Shown here in pieces: positions 1 to 8,530 of a stretch of 64,000 nucleotides of DNA. The stretch's first letter is position 1. Every line of letters starts with the position of its first letter. The notes below the pieces were generated by a model. That model was not told the DNA's origin. It made no database searches and was given only the letters and a program-made list of their open reading frames with translations. Source of the DNA: Parvularcula sp. LCG005 (GTDB lineage: Bacteria; Pseudomonadota; Alphaproteobacteria; Caulobacterales; Parvularculaceae). The stretch spans positions 2,867,001-2,931,000 of the forward strand of contig NZ_CP136758.1 of NCBI RefSeq assembly GCF_032930845.1. Reading direction: 5' to 3'. Position numbers and translations under genes: made by a program.

Positions 1-1479
1 GCCGCCGGTGAATATGCGGCCCCCTGCGATGTGATTCTGAACGAAGATCGCGTCAACACCATCTTCACGCGGGTATGGCCCAGTTTTGAAGGTCGTGTGC
101 GGATCTTCTCCACGCCGGTGAATTATGACGGCACTCCCATTGAAGATGCCAGCAGTCTGCTGTTGCAGGACAAGACCTTGCGAGCGGACAATTTCGTGGT
201 GAGCGAAGCCCCCGCGATTGAGGGCGAAGGTAAGGCCCCGTCCATCAGTGAGGTGACGAGAAATCTGCGTCGCGGTTTTGTGGACATCTTCATCGACCCC
301 GGCTTCAGGTCGAACGCCCGGGCCATTACGCTCGAAGATGAGCTGACGCGGGCGTTTCTGGCGTCGTCGGCGGAGGATTATCCCAGCGCCTCATCGGTGA
401 GATACAATGAGGAAGGCCAGATCGTCGCTTCCGTTTCTGTTCCCATACGGAAAGTTCAGGCGGTTTACGGCGTCGTGACAGCCGAAATTGGCGGCATTGA
501 GGAACTGGTGGCGCAGGCCCGTGCGGCCTTGCTTGGCTTCTTCTGGGTTGCGGCCATCGTTGCCCTGATCATGTCGATCCTGCTGACAACGACCATTGCC
601 GGGCCCATCCGCAAACTGGCGGCGGCGGCCGACCGTGTCCGCGAAGGGGTCCGGGGGAGCGGCAAGATGCGCATCCCCGAATTTCCACGACGACGCGACG
701 AGATCGGCGAGCTGTCCGACTCCCTGCGCCAGATGACGCAGGAGCTTTATAACCGCATCGAGACGATCGATCATTTCGCGGCCGATGTGAGTCATGAGTT
801 GAAAAATCCGCTGACCTCAATCAGGAGCGCGATCGAGACACTGGACGTTGCCCGTACGGATGAACAGCGCGCGCGGCTTCTCGCGGTCATCAATAATGAT
901 GTGGCCCGGATGGATCGTCTGATTACAGACATTTCCAATGCTTCGAGGCTGGATGCAGAATTGGCCCGCGAGGCACGTGAGGCCGTCGATATTGCTCGCC
1001 TCCTGCGGGACATCACAGAACTTTATGGCACCACCAGAAAAGAGCATTCGGCCGCCGTTCGTTTGCTGGGGCGGATGGGCAAGCAGCCGCTTTATGTCTT
1101 TGGCTCACCCTCGACGCTGGGGCAGGTGTTCCGCAATCTGATTGATAATGCCCTGTCGTTCAGCCCCCCGGATGGGACGGTTCGCGTGACGCTGTCCGTC
1201 AGCAAGACGGATGATGGCCCGGTCGTCCATGTTTCGGTCGCCGATGATGGACCGGGCATTCCGGAGGATACACTCAACCGGATCTTTGAGCGCTTCTATA
1301 CCAAGCGGCCGGCGGGCACCTCCTTTGGCAACAATTCCGGGCTGGGTCTCGCCATCTGTCGTCAGATTGCGGAGAGCCATGGCGGCCGGATCTGGGCTGA
1401 AAACCGGATGAACGCAGACCGCAGCCAACGGATTGGTGCGGTTTTCCACGTCACCCTGCCCTTGCGTCGCCAGACATGA
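1..1479 (+). CDS. chvG: ChvG-type sensor histidine kinase, 5' end outside window
   Basis: Membrane sensor kinase that would phosphorylate a ChvI-type response regulator and control envelope and acid-stress genes. The frame is open from base 1, so the start and first membrane helix lie upstream. Visible in order: a periplasmic sensor region, a transmembrane segment (about bases 520-600, FFWVAAIVALIMSILL), a HAMP linker, the H-box DVSHELKNP with its His codon near 793, and a C-terminal ATPase domain with N-box NLIDNALSF, DDGPGIP and GLGLAI motifs. The stop overlaps the hprK start as ATGA (1476-1479). The order kinase-hprK-EIIA-HPr is a known alphaproteobacterial arrangement, which supports ChvG over a generic kinase. 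ChvI, normally just upstream, is not visible. Confidence 0.88.
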   Translation, partial: AAGEYAAPCDVILNEDRVNTIFTRVWPSFEGRVRIFSTPVNYDGTPIEDASSLLLQDKTLRADNFVVSEAPAIEGEGKAPSISEVTRNLRRGFVDIFIDPGFRSNARAITLEDELTRAFLASSAEDYPSASSVRYNEEGQIVASVSVPIRKVQAVYGVVTAEIGGIEELVAQARAALLGFFWVAAIVALIMSILLTTTIAGPIRKLAAAADRVREGVRGSGKMRIPEFPRRRDEIGELSDSLRQMTQELYNRIETIDHFAADVSHELKNPLTSIRSAIETLDVARTDEQRARLLAVINNDVARMDRLITDISNASRLDAELAREAREAVDIARLLRDITELYGTTRKEHSAAVRLLGRMGKQPLYVFGSPSTLGQVFRNLIDNALSFSPPDGTVRVTLSVSKTDDGPVVHVSVADDGPGIPEDTLNRIFERFYTKRPAGTSFGNNSGLGLAICRQIAESHGGRIWAENRMNADRSQRIGAVFHVTLPLRRQT

Positions 1480-1946
1480 ACGACGGTGAAACCATTGCCG
1501 TCGCCACCGTTGTCGCGCTTGCTGTGGATGCTGATGGCCCGCTTGTGGGCATCGCCCTGACCGGCCCTTCGGGCAGCGGCAAGACGTCGGCTGCCTTTGC
1601 GCTCGTTGAAATGTGTCCCTGGCGGCGCAGCCGGGTCCTGGCAGATGACGGCGTCATTCTCTGGCGGGACGACCGGCGCATCATGGGCCGCGCCCATCCG
1701 CGCACCCGTGCGACGGCCGAAGCGCGGCGGGCCGGCATCATGTCTATGCCCACGATTGAGCAGGTCGTGATGGCGATGGTATTCGACTGCACAGAAGGCG
1801 GCGAGAGACTGCCCCCTGTGCGCAACTGGCCATCTGATGCCCCTTCGCTCGCCCTGCCACTCTATTCCCTACCGCCCATTCGGACGGTTCGGCCATTTGT
1901 CAGGTCCGTTTTAGGTGGACATTCTCCGCGTAGCGCGCTGGATTAG
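1476..1946 (+). CDS. hprK: Minimal HPr kinase/phosphorylase
   Basis: Phosphorylates a serine of HPr using ATP, and can reverse the reaction. The 156-residue product consists of the catalytic domain alone; the N-terminal domain of the roughly 310-residue Firmicutes enzyme is absent, as is usual in alphaproteobacteria. The Walker A motif GPSGSGKT lies at residues 30-37, an acidic pair in LADDG at 57-58, and an EARRAGIM stretch matches the family's EVRG region. The start overlaps the kinase stop by 4 bp (ATGA), implying translational coupling. EIIA and HPr genes follow on the same strand. Membership is clear from the P-loop, the DD pair and the neighbours. The last 20 residues look less conserved. 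Confidence 0.85.
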   Translation: MNDGETIAVATVVALAVDADGPLVGIALTGPSGSGKTSAAFALVEMCPWRRSRVLADDGVILWRDDRRIMGRAHPRTRATAEARRAGIMSMPTIEQVVMAMVFDCTEGGERLPPVRNWPSDAPSLALPLYSLPPIRTVRPFVRSVLGGHSPRSALD

Positions 1947-1976
1947 GCATCCCGGCAGGCAACAACAGGATGAATG

Positions 1977-2393
1977 ATGATCGGTATCGTGGTCGTCACC
2001 CATGGCAATCTCGCAAAAGAGCTCATCGCAGCGGCGCAACACGTCGTGGGGGAGCAGGACGGGCTGAAAGCGGTGTGCATCGGCCCCGATGATGACATGG
2101 AAAAGCGTCGTAATGACATCCTGAAGGCGGCGGAAGATGCAGGCGGCGGCAATGGAGCCGTCATCCTGACCGACATGTTTGGCGGCACGCCGTCCAATCT
2201 CGCCATCGCGGTGATGGGGCAGGCCAAGGGCGAAGTCATCGCGGGGGTGAATCTGCCCATGCTGATCAAGATCGCGCCCGCCAGCTATCGTGAAAAGACC
2301 AGCCTTGAGGACGCGGTGAAAGCCGCGCACGAGGCCGGCCGCAAATATATCAGCGTCGCCTCCTGGGTCCTGTCCGGGAAATCCGAAGGGTGA
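1977..2393 (+). CDS. PTS EIIA component, mannose family
   Basis: Phosphocarrier of the PTS that takes phosphate from HPr on a histidine. The 138-residue protein begins MIGIVVVTHG, with the active-site His at residue 9, followed by the family's LTDMFGGTPSN segment. Two ATGs occur in a row (1974 and 1977); AGGA at 1967-1970 sits 6 bases before the second, so 1977 is preferred. It lies 30 bp after hprK and its stop overlaps the HPr start as GTGA (2390-2393). No EIIB, EIIC or EIID partner is present, so this is probably a regulatory EIIA and not part of a sugar importer. Confidence 0.87.
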   Translation: MIGIVVVTHGNLAKELIAAAQHVVGEQDGLKAVCIGPDDDMEKRRNDILKAAEDAGGGNGAVILTDMFGGTPSNLAIAVMGQAKGEVIAGVNLPMLIKIAPASYREKTSLEDAVKAAHEAGRKYISVASWVLSGKSEG

Positions 2394-2665
2394 GCGACGT
2401 CACTGCGGAACTTGAAATCGTCAACAATCGTGGACTGCATGCCCGGGCGTCAGCCAAATTCTGCGCTCTTGCGTCGGCGTTTCAATCGCGGATCGACGTT
2501 TCGAAGGACGGTATTACGGTCGGTGCCCGATCCCTTCAGGCCCTCTTGATGCTGGGCGCTGGCAAAGGCTCAACGATCCTTCTGGAAGCGCAAGGAGACG
2601 ACGCCAGAGAGGCCGTCGATGCCCTGTCCCAGCTGGTCGCCGACAAATTTGGCGAAGAGGCCTGA
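2390..2665 (+). CDS. ptsH: HPr phosphocarrier protein
   Basis: Small cytoplasmic phosphocarrier between enzyme I and EIIA. Its 91 residues include the site GLHARAS with the phospho-accepting His17, and a regulatory serine, Ser48 in ARSLQAL, at the position equivalent to Ser46 of other HPr proteins. This is the expected substrate of the HprK encoded two genes upstream. The start is GTG at 2390, overlapping the EIIA stop by 4 bp. Enzyme I is not in the window, since the next gene is on the opposite strand. This is the last gene of the chvG-hprK-EIIA-ptsH transcription unit. Confidence 0.92.
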   Translation: MSDVTAELEIVNNRGLHARASAKFCALASAFQSRIDVSKDGITVGARSLQALLMLGAGKGSTILLEAQGDDAREAVDALSQLVADKFGEEA

Positions 2666-2667
2666 GG

Positions 2668-3270
2668 CTAGGCCGCAACCAGCGACGCGACGATCCCGGT
2701 CACGCCGACACTGATCAGCATCGAAAACACCAGCATGCCAATGATCAGCGCCAAGGCTGCAGGCACGGTCAGCCGCAGCGCGCGCCGCATGATCCCCCAG
2801 TCGATCCAGAACGATGCCCCGATGACGAACAGGAACGCCATGCCGTTCAGGACATACATGCCGGTGACAGCCGACAGGCCCAGCGGCACCGCGAGGATCA
2901 GGTAGAGGACAAACTGTGCCCAGTTCTGGGCGATGATAAGCGCTGGAATTCCACCCTCATTCCCCAACCGGCGGGCGATCGCGATATAGATGATAAGCGT
3001 CGCGGTCCAGACCACGGCAACGCTCAAGAGATCCGCACTGACATAGGCGATGGGGGCGGAGAGGAGTTCGTTGGTCGCCCCGCTATAGATCGATTGCCGC
3101 CGCGTCGCCTCTGAGACCAGAATGGCGGGCGGCAGGAACATCACGAACGCCCAGAATGACCGTCTGACCGCGTGAAGGGACTGGTCCAGATGACGGCCCC
3201 AATCATCCTGAGCTCGCGCCATGGCCAGTATGCCGGACACGGCGTTCATAATTTCACTGGCAGTTATCAT
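2668..3270 (-). CDS. Uncharacterised multi-pass membrane protein
   Basis: About 200 residues with roughly five hydrophobic segments, for example FWAFVMFLPPAILV, LLSVAVVWTATLIIYIAI and ALALIIGMLVFSML, so an inner-membrane protein. The open frame extends to 3438, but the extension is arginine-rich, lacks membrane character and runs into the divergent gene; the ATG at 3270 (MITASEIMNAV) gives a sensible N-terminus. It converges on ptsH with a 2-bp gap and no obvious terminator. The overall look resembles Yip1-like proteins, but I cannot assign a family or function. Confidence 0.7.
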   Translation of the reverse strand: MITASEIMNAVSGILAMARAQDDWGRHLDQSLHAVRRSFWAFVMFLPPAILVSEATRRQSIYSGATNELLSAPIAYVSADLLSVAVVWTATLIIYIAIARRLGNEGGIPALIIAQNWAQFVLYLILAVPLGLSAVTGMYVLNGMAFLFVIGASFWIDWGIMRRALRLTVPAALALIIGMLVFSMLISVGVTGIVASLVAA

Positions 3271-3436
3271 CGCAATCCGGATCCGGGTTCGAGCATGTGT
3301 CCGGACGGCTGACCGGCGTAACGAACCGACGGTGTGCCAAAGCTCAGCGTCGAATGCCACCGATACCTTATGTCCCTTTATCTGGGCACTGCCGAACATT
3401 ACCTGTATGACATGCTTCTTGATGAGGGGATGAGCC

Positions 3437-3946
3437 ATGGTAATGAGCGTTCAGGAGACACAAGTCCGGCCTGCCGCAGAGGGCACCGGCCTGACCGCGG
3501 CGGCCGCCGCAACAGCCTATGCCGGGGCCCTGCCCCTGCTCGTCGGTGCCATTTTGGCCTGGGCACGGCCCGCCGACCTTGCGACCTTTATACTTCCCAT
3601 CATGACGACAATGGGTATCGCCCTATTGGCATTCTTTGGCGGTGTGCGCTGGGGGGTGGCTGTGATGGGGAACAAGGGGCCGACCTTTCGCCAATTGGCA
3701 GGTTCGGTAGTGCCGATGGTTCTGGCCATTGCGCTGTTTCAGATTGACGGCATTGTCACCGTACTGACAGCGCTGAGTGTTCTTATCCCACTGCTTCTGC
3801 TCGACGATCTGCGGGCGACGCGACGGGGATCAGGGGCGCCTGAATGGTATCTGGGTGTGCGCGTACCCCTGACCATCATGATGGAGGTCAGCTTCGTCGC
3901 CGCGCTTATCCTAGCCCTGACACACGAAAGCCTCAGCGCTCTTTAG
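3437..3946 (+). CDS. DUF3429 family membrane protein
   Basis: A 169-residue inner-membrane protein with about five hydrophobic segments. The pattern AYAGALPLLVGA, then FFGGVRWGVAV, then a proline-containing helix is typical of DUF3429, a widespread proteobacterial family without established function. The ATG at 3437 is preceded by an AGGGG about 8 bases upstream; a second in-frame ATG at 3443 is possible. It is transcribed divergently from the membrane protein ending at 2668. A hairpin spans its stop codon. Confidence 0.75.
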   Translation: MVMSVQETQVRPAAEGTGLTAAAAATAYAGALPLLVGAILAWARPADLATFILPIMTTMGIALLAFFGGVRWGVAVMGNKGPTFRQLAGSVVPMVLAIALFQIDGIVTVLTALSVLIPLLLLDDLRATRRGSGAPEWYLGVRVPLTIMMEVSFVAALILALTHESLSAL

Positions 3947-3956
3947 AGCGCCGAGG
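3931..3956. terminator. Hairpin between two convergent genes
   Basis: Arms of 11 bases with one mismatch (CCTCAGCGCTC and GAGCGCCGAGG) enclose a TTTA loop and include the TAG stop of the DUF3429 gene. No T-run follows on either strand, so it may only stall transcription or stabilise the 3' end. It lies between the ends of two convergent genes. Confidence 0.4.
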
Positions 3957-3979
3957 CCAATCGTCAGTACCGGCTGGAT

Positions 3980-4540
3980 TTAGCTGGCTGGGACAAGCAC
4001 CGAGTCCACGACGTGCACGACGCCGTTCGAGGCTTCAACGTCAGCGGTGACGATATCGGCAACACCGCCGTTTTCGTCCGTGACCGTCAGACCACCATCT
4101 GTGCTCGTGACGACCAGCGTGTCGCCGGATACGGTCGTGAGCTTGATCTCACCGCCATTGGCAGCGGTCAGCATGGTCAGGTCAGCAGCGGAAAGGTCCA
4201 TGTCCACCACGTGAGCGGTCAGCACGCCTTTGAGCTGGGATTTATTGGCTGGCATCAGCAGCGTATCGACCGTATCCTGAATTTCCGCGAACGCGTCGTT
4301 GGTTGGCGCAAACACAGTGAACGGGCCATCGCCTTTCAGTGTCGACACCAGACCGCCGGCTTTGACCGCGGCGACCAGCGTGGACAGGCTGTCCGTTGCC
4401 ATGGCTTTGTCAGCAATGGTCGATGACTTCTCATGCGACATCGCCATCTTGTCTTTTTTCTCTTTGTGATGGTCTGCAGCAAATGCAGGACCAGTAACAA
4501 GTGTCAGCGCCGCGGCGGCCATCAGTGTACGTTTCAGCAT
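3980..4540 (-). CDS. Secreted fasciclin (FAS1) domain protein
   Basis: Exported protein of 186 residues with one FAS1 domain, a fold used for adhesion or cell-surface interactions. Signal peptide MLKRTLMAAAALTLVTG then PAFA, cleaved before ADHHKEKK. A short charged linker is followed by the FAS1 core, with GPFTVFAPTNDAF (the first conserved FAS1 block) and VVHVVDSVLVP at the end (the second block). The start at 4540 is chosen because GGAGAG precedes it and it begins the signal peptide; the frame stays open to 4558. It stands alone, about 150 bp from the downstream hybrid kinase. Function beyond adhesion-like binding is unknown. Confidence 0.88.
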   Translation of the reverse strand: MLKRTLMAAAALTLVTGPAFAADHHKEKKDKMAMSHEKSSTIADKAMATDSLSTLVAAVKAGGLVSTLKGDGPFTVFAPTNDAFAEIQDTVDTLLMPANKSQLKGVLTAHVVDMDLSAADLTMLTAANGGEIKLTTVSGDTLVVTSTDGGLTVTDENGGVADIVTADVEASNGVVHVVDSVLVPAS

Positions 4541-4690
4541 AGTTCTCTCCATGTTCAATAGGGAGCCGCACGGTGGCGCGGCCTGTAATGGAGATAGTGC
4601 GTCTGCGGCCCAGACCCGTTACAGGCCTGTTAGAAACACGTGTTTTACTGCTTTTGAGCCCTTTTGCCGCATGTGTCGCACCCCGCCCCC

Positions 4691-6088
4691 TCAGACGCTG
4701 GAGGATTCCTCTAACAGCTTGTTGATCGCTGTGAGTAGCGCTTTTTCCTGATAGGGCTTCTGGACGATGGGGCACCCGGCCAACGCACGCGGCGCATCGT
4801 CGAGCGAGTTATAGCCGGTACAGAATATCACCGGCACATCATCGGCCAGCAGATTCATGGCAAGGGTGAAGGTCCGCTCCCCATTCAAATTCGTATCGAG
4901 CAATGCAATGCTTGGACGATCCGTCTTCAGAATGTCATTTGCGGCCTGCAACGTGCCAGCCGGGCCCAGAACCTCGTAGCCGGCGTCCTGCAATCGCCAT
5001 TCGAGATCAAGCGCGGTCAACGCCTCATCTTCGACCACCAGAACCTTGCGGGCTGTCGATGTCGACGTTTCGGCAGGCGCTTCCTCTGCCTGCACCGCCT
5101 TGGCGGCATCTTTCATGGGCAGCACGAGTTCACACACAAGACCATCGCTCCGCCAGTCACAATTCACTGATCCGCCGGAAAACTGCTTCACCGACGCATC
5201 GAGCAGGGTCATGCCAAAACCCACGCGTGTTGGTGCCGTCACGGGGGGGCCGCCTTTTTCGGTCCAGCGAATATGCAGTCCGTCTACGGTCGGCTTCCAG
5301 TCGATCAACACAGTCCCGGCTTCGTTGGACAGGGCGCCGTATTTGGCGGCATTGGTGGCCAGTTCATGAATGACCAGCGTTGCCGACTGGGCCAGTGCCG
5401 GGGGCAGAACAATGGGCGCCCCCTGGGTCTGCAGAGTGCCGGTCGCGTCACCGTCGACAAATGGTGCCAGCTCCTCCTGGATCAGCGCCTCCATATCCGT
5501 GCCGTTCCATTTGTTCAGAGCGAGTTGCTGATGAGCCCGTGCGAGTGCCGCGATACGGCCCTTCACAGCGGACTTGTAGCCGGCAATGTCCGGGGCCTTG
5601 GTCAGGTTCACAACGGCCTGCGCCACCGCCAGCGCATTCTTCGCGCGGTGATCGACCTCACGCATCAAGATGGACTGACGCTCTTCAGCCTGCTTCTGTT
5701 CGGTAATGTCGGTATTGGTGCCGAACCAACGCAGAATGTTACCATTCTGGTCTCGTACAGGCAGGGCACGGGACAGGAACCAGCGATATTGTCCATCCGC
5801 GCCGCGCAGGGGGAAGGTATCTTCCCACGCGTCCTGGTTCTCGATCGCGTTGCGAAATGTCTCCGTTACCCGCTCGACATGATCGGGATGATGCACAGAC
5901 CTCCAGCCATCGCCCTCCATCTGGGGCAAGGTGGTGCCGGTGAAACTGTACCAGCGCTCATTGTACCAGAAAATCCAGCCATCCGGACGCGCCATCCAAG
6001 CCATCTGCGGAATGGCATTGGCGAGCACGTGAAAATCAGTGTCGGGGTGATGCCCCGAAGCAGTAGGCATAGTTGAGGGCATCTCCAT
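4691..6088 (-). CDS. PAS-HWE histidine kinase with receiver domain
   Basis: Soluble hybrid sensor kinase of 465 residues. A PAS domain (about 17-132, ending FGTNTDITEQ) is followed by an HWE-type kinase core. The phospho-acceptor His147 lies in REVDHRAKN and the N-box is HELATNAAKY at 241-250. A receiver domain covers about 347-460, with acidic pocket E353/D354, phospho-acceptor Asp398 in LLDTNLNG and Lys444 in QKPYQ. There is no membrane segment. HWE kinases often work in light or general-stress signalling, but the PAS domain here lacks the cysteine motif of LOV photoreceptors, so the stimulus is open. No output regulator is adjacent. Confidence 0.88.
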   Translation of the reverse strand: MEMPSTMPTASGHHPDTDFHVLANAIPQMAWMARPDGWIFWYNERWYSFTGTTLPQMEGDGWRSVHHPDHVERVTETFRNAIENQDAWEDTFPLRGADGQYRWFLSRALPVRDQNGNILRWFGTNTDITEQKQAEERQSILMREVDHRAKNALAVAQAVVNLTKAPDIAGYKSAVKGRIAALARAHQQLALNKWNGTDMEALIQEELAPFVDGDATGTLQTQGAPIVLPPALAQSATLVIHELATNAAKYGALSNEAGTVLIDWKPTVDGLHIRWTEKGGPPVTAPTRVGFGMTLLDASVKQFSGGSVNCDWRSDGLVCELVLPMKDAAKAVQAEEAPAETSTSTARKVLVVEDEALTALDLEWRLQDAGYEVLGPAGTLQAANDILKTDRPSIALLDTNLNGERTFTLAMNLLADDVPVIFCTGYNSLDDAPRALAGCPIVQKPYQEKALLTAINKLLEESSSV

Positions 6089-6168
6089 CGCAAAAAGCGC
6101 CTGCTAACAAGTATATAGGGCAGACGCTCGCACCTGCGAATTTTCTTTTCAGAGAGGATCGGTGGCCG

Positions 6169-6870
6169 TTATTTGTACATCATCTTGCGCGTCATGCCGC
6201 CATCGACGATCAATTCCGCCCCTGTGACAAACGGGGCTGTGGCCAGATACACAACGGCGTCGGCAATGTCATCGGGCCGTCCGACGCGCCCTGCCGGATG
6301 CTGTTCATGGGCATCATCGGACAGTTCCTCACCTGACACATTGATCCAGCCAGGCGAGACACAATTGACCCGCACATCCGGCCCCATCGAGATTGCAAGT
6401 GAGTGGGTGAGGGCCACGAGCCCGCCCTTGGTCGCGGCATAGGCGTGCGTATCTGGTTCTGACATATGCGCGCGTGTCGAGGCGATCAGCACCATCGAAC
6501 CCGTCGCGGCTTTAAGATGCGGCTCCGCATGCTTGGCGAGCAGAAATGCGGGCGTCAGATTGGTGCCCAGAATGCGGTTCCAGTCATCAAGGCTCGTATC
6601 GCTCAGGCTGCCAAATTCAGACAGCCCGGCATTGGAAACGATCAGGCCCAGTGGCCCCATCTCAACGGCCTTCTCCACCAGGGCGATGATGGCAGCCTCG
6701 TCGGAGACGTCGGTGGGCACGGCGACCCCCCCCCCATGGGCGGCAGCCGACAGTGTCTCTTCGTCCTTGTCCGCCATGAGCACGGTCCAACCCGCCCTCT
6801 GCAGCGCCTTCGCGCAGCCAAGGCCAATACCGTGGGCTGCGCCCGTGACGATCGCGATCCTGCTACTCAT
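6169..6870 (-). CDS. SDR family oxidoreductase
   Basis: NAD(P)-dependent short-chain dehydrogenase/reductase of 233 residues. It shows the N-terminal cofactor motif GAAHGIG, the SNAG segment, a catalytic Ser in VLIASTRAH and YAATK, and the family's C-terminal LIVDGG. The start at 6870 (MSSRIAIVTGA) is preceded by GGAGG on the coding strand; the upstream extension to 6933 lacks support. An Asp in the ADKDE segment after strand 2 suggests NAD preference. The substrate cannot be told. The gene sits alone between the hybrid kinase and a divergent membrane protein. Confidence 0.88.
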   Translation of the reverse strand: MSSRIAIVTGAAHGIGLGCAKALQRAGWTVLMADKDEETLSAAAHGGGVAVPTDVSDEAAIIALVEKAVEMGPLGLIVSNAGLSEFGSLSDTSLDDWNRILGTNLTPAFLLAKHAEPHLKAATGSMVLIASTRAHMSEPDTHAYAATKGGLVALTHSLAISMGPDVRVNCVSPGWINVSGEELSDDAHEQHPAGRVGRPDDIADAVVYLATAPFVTGAELIVDGGMTRKMMYK

Positions 6871-6981
6871 AAAGCCTCCGTATCTGCTGCATATAGGGCG
6901 CAGTGTCGGGGCGGCATGCTCGTCGCTTGCCATAGTGGGTCAGGCGTGATGAGGTCGCTGAAGATCGGGCGAGGGGCAAAG

Positions 6982-7533
6982 ATGCAGAAAAACGTGACAC
7001 AGGCTGGGGCGCCGTTCGTGCTGGTCTTTCTGATCGCGGGGGCAGTGACGTGGCTCGGCCATGAATATGCGCATTACCTGACGGCCGAGGCGCTGGGCTA
7101 TGATGCCTGGATGAAGATCAACTCGGTCGGATTGCAGTCGGGCAGCTTTGCCAGCGAGGCGGATGCGAACCTTCAGTCCATGGCCGGCCCGGCCTTCACC
7201 TACCTGCAGGCATTCATCGCCACCATCCTGATCCTCCTGACAAGGAGCGTTCTGCTCTATCCATTTGTCTTCCTCGCCCTGTTCATGCGCGCTGTCGCTT
7301 TTGCGATCAGTTTTGGCATGCCCAATGACGAGGCGCGGGTCAGCCTCAGCCTTGGCTTGCCGTTCTGGGTGCTGCCCGCCATCGCTTGCGCCATCCTGCT
7401 GGGGATGGTCGTCATGGCGTCGCGCCGACTTGGCCTTGGCTGGAAGGTACAGGGGCTTAGCTACCTGCTGGCATCGGCTGTGACGGCGGCCTTTGTGTTT
7501 GGTGAGCCCGCGGTGGGCCGGTTGATCGGCTGA
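6982..7533 (+). CDS. Membrane protein with HExxH (M50-like)
   Basis: A 183-residue protein with about five hydrophobic helices. The first carries HEYAH at residues 27-31, the HExxH zinc-binding signature, within the membrane as in M50 site-2 proteases. A later SMAGPAFTYLQA stretch recalls the glycine/proline-rich segment of that family, but I do not see a secure LDG motif. The start at 6982 is preceded by GAGGGG; the frame is open from 6466 but overlaps the divergent SDR. It may be an intramembrane zinc protease or an inactive relative. Confidence 0.65.
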   Translation: MQKNVTQAGAPFVLVFLIAGAVTWLGHEYAHYLTAEALGYDAWMKINSVGLQSGSFASEADANLQSMAGPAFTYLQAFIATILILLTRSVLLYPFVFLALFMRAVAFAISFGMPNDEARVSLSLGLPFWVLPAIACAILLGMVVMASRRLGLGWKVQGLSYLLASAVTAAFVFGEPAVGRLIG

Positions 7534-7614
7534 CCGCCCTTCTCGTTGAAATCGCACGGTTTGCCCCTATCTGACTGATCTACCTGCAGATCAAGAGGCA
7601 AAGGATCCCAGACC

Positions 7615-7878
7615 ATGGCCGGTGGATGGACACGCGACGGGGCAGTTCAGGACCAGATCGACGACAGCGTGAACGATGCTGTCAGCGCGGCACGGTCCCG
7701 CCTGCCCAAAGGGCCGAGTGCGGAAGAGTGTGACGAATGCGGCGAACCTATTCCGGAACGGCGGCGCGCCGCCCTGCCCGGTGTGCGTACCTGCGTCCAG
7801 TGCCAGTCTACGGCTGACACGAAAATTCAGCATTCGGCCTATAACCGCCGGGGCAGCAAGGACAGCCAGCTGAAATAG
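7615..7878 (+). CDS. DksA/TraR-type zinc-finger protein, YbiI-like
   Basis: An 87-residue protein with four cysteines at 39, 42, 60 and 63 (CDECG and CVQC), forming the C4 zinc finger of the DksA/TraR family. The ends GGWTRDGAVQDQI and YNRRGSKDSQL closely resemble the small E. coli YbiI protein. It lacks the long coiled coil of DksA, so it may bind in the RNA polymerase secondary channel or have another role. AAAGGA lies upstream of the ATG at 7615. It converges on the DUF998 gene with a 7-bp gap. Confidence 0.88.
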   Translation: MAGGWTRDGAVQDQIDDSVNDAVSAARSRLPKGPSAEECDECGEPIPERRRAALPGVRTCVQCQSTADTKIQHSAYNRRGSKDSQLK

Positions 7879-7885
7879 TGCGGGT

Positions 7886-8530
7886 TCAGTCCGCGTGGTC
7901 GGATTGCCGATAGAGATAGAACGCACCACCCACGACGCCGGCAATCATGACCATGGCCAGCACGCGTTCGAACGCACCATCCCAAGTGTCGGGAACGACA
8001 AAGAACAGGGGCGCGAGCAGAAGCCAGGCAACAGCGACTGCCTTTCCCCCATTTTGGAAGAGACTACGTCGCATGGCCGGCAGGCCTGAGAGCAGCCAGA
8101 ATATTGCGGGGACGAGCAGATAGATCGCACCGACCAGCCATAGGTGGATCTCCACCCCGCCAAAGTCGCCGTCGCCATATTCATTATACAGAGCAAGCGT
8201 GAGGATGACCGCGGACAATAGTCCCAGCGCCGTCCGCATGGCCACATTGCGATGCCGGTCGCCGTCAGAGCGCAGCGTAAAACCAATGGCCAGGCACGCA
8301 ATGCCCACAGCGAAAGTGCAGATCCCGAGATCCTGTATCCACGAATGGGGACCGGCTGCCAGCTCCGAGATCGTCTGAGCCATCGGGTTGTAGCCATCGA
8401 TGATGAACCACATGGCCATATCAAGGATGACAGTCAGCACGGCGCCGAACAAGGCAAAGCCGGCCAGCACGCGATACGGCGCGAGCCCGGCGTGGTGGTG
8501 AACCGTCCTGCGGATGGTAGTGTCTGACAT
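7886..8530 (-). CDS. DUF998 family membrane protein
   Basis: A 214-residue integral membrane protein with about six hydrophobic segments. The segment YNPMAQTISELAAG after the first helix (proline, then SELAAGP) is the hallmark of DUF998 (related to frpC/yndB-type annotations), whose function is unknown. The start at 8530 (MSDTTIRR) is preceded by GAGGGAA. The upstream in-frame extension to 8614 has no ribosome-binding site. It converges on the zinc-finger gene. Confidence 0.8.
   Translation of the reverse strand: MSDTTIRRTVHHHAGLAPYRVLAGFALFGAVLTVILDMAMWFIIDGYNPMAQTISELAAGPHSWIQDLGICTFAVGIACLAIGFTLRSDGDRHRNVAMRTALGLLSAVILTLALYNEYGDGDFGGVEIHLWLVGAIYLLVPAIFWLLSGLPAMRRSLFQNGGKAVAVAWLLLAPLFFVVPDTWDGAFERVLAMVMIAGVVGGAFYLYRQSDHAD

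Noticed and set aside
6466-6981. Long N-terminal extension of the HEYAH membrane protein
   Set aside because: The extension runs opposite the SDR gene and is Arg/Gln-rich, whereas ATG 6982 has GAGGGG before it and begins a membrane helix.
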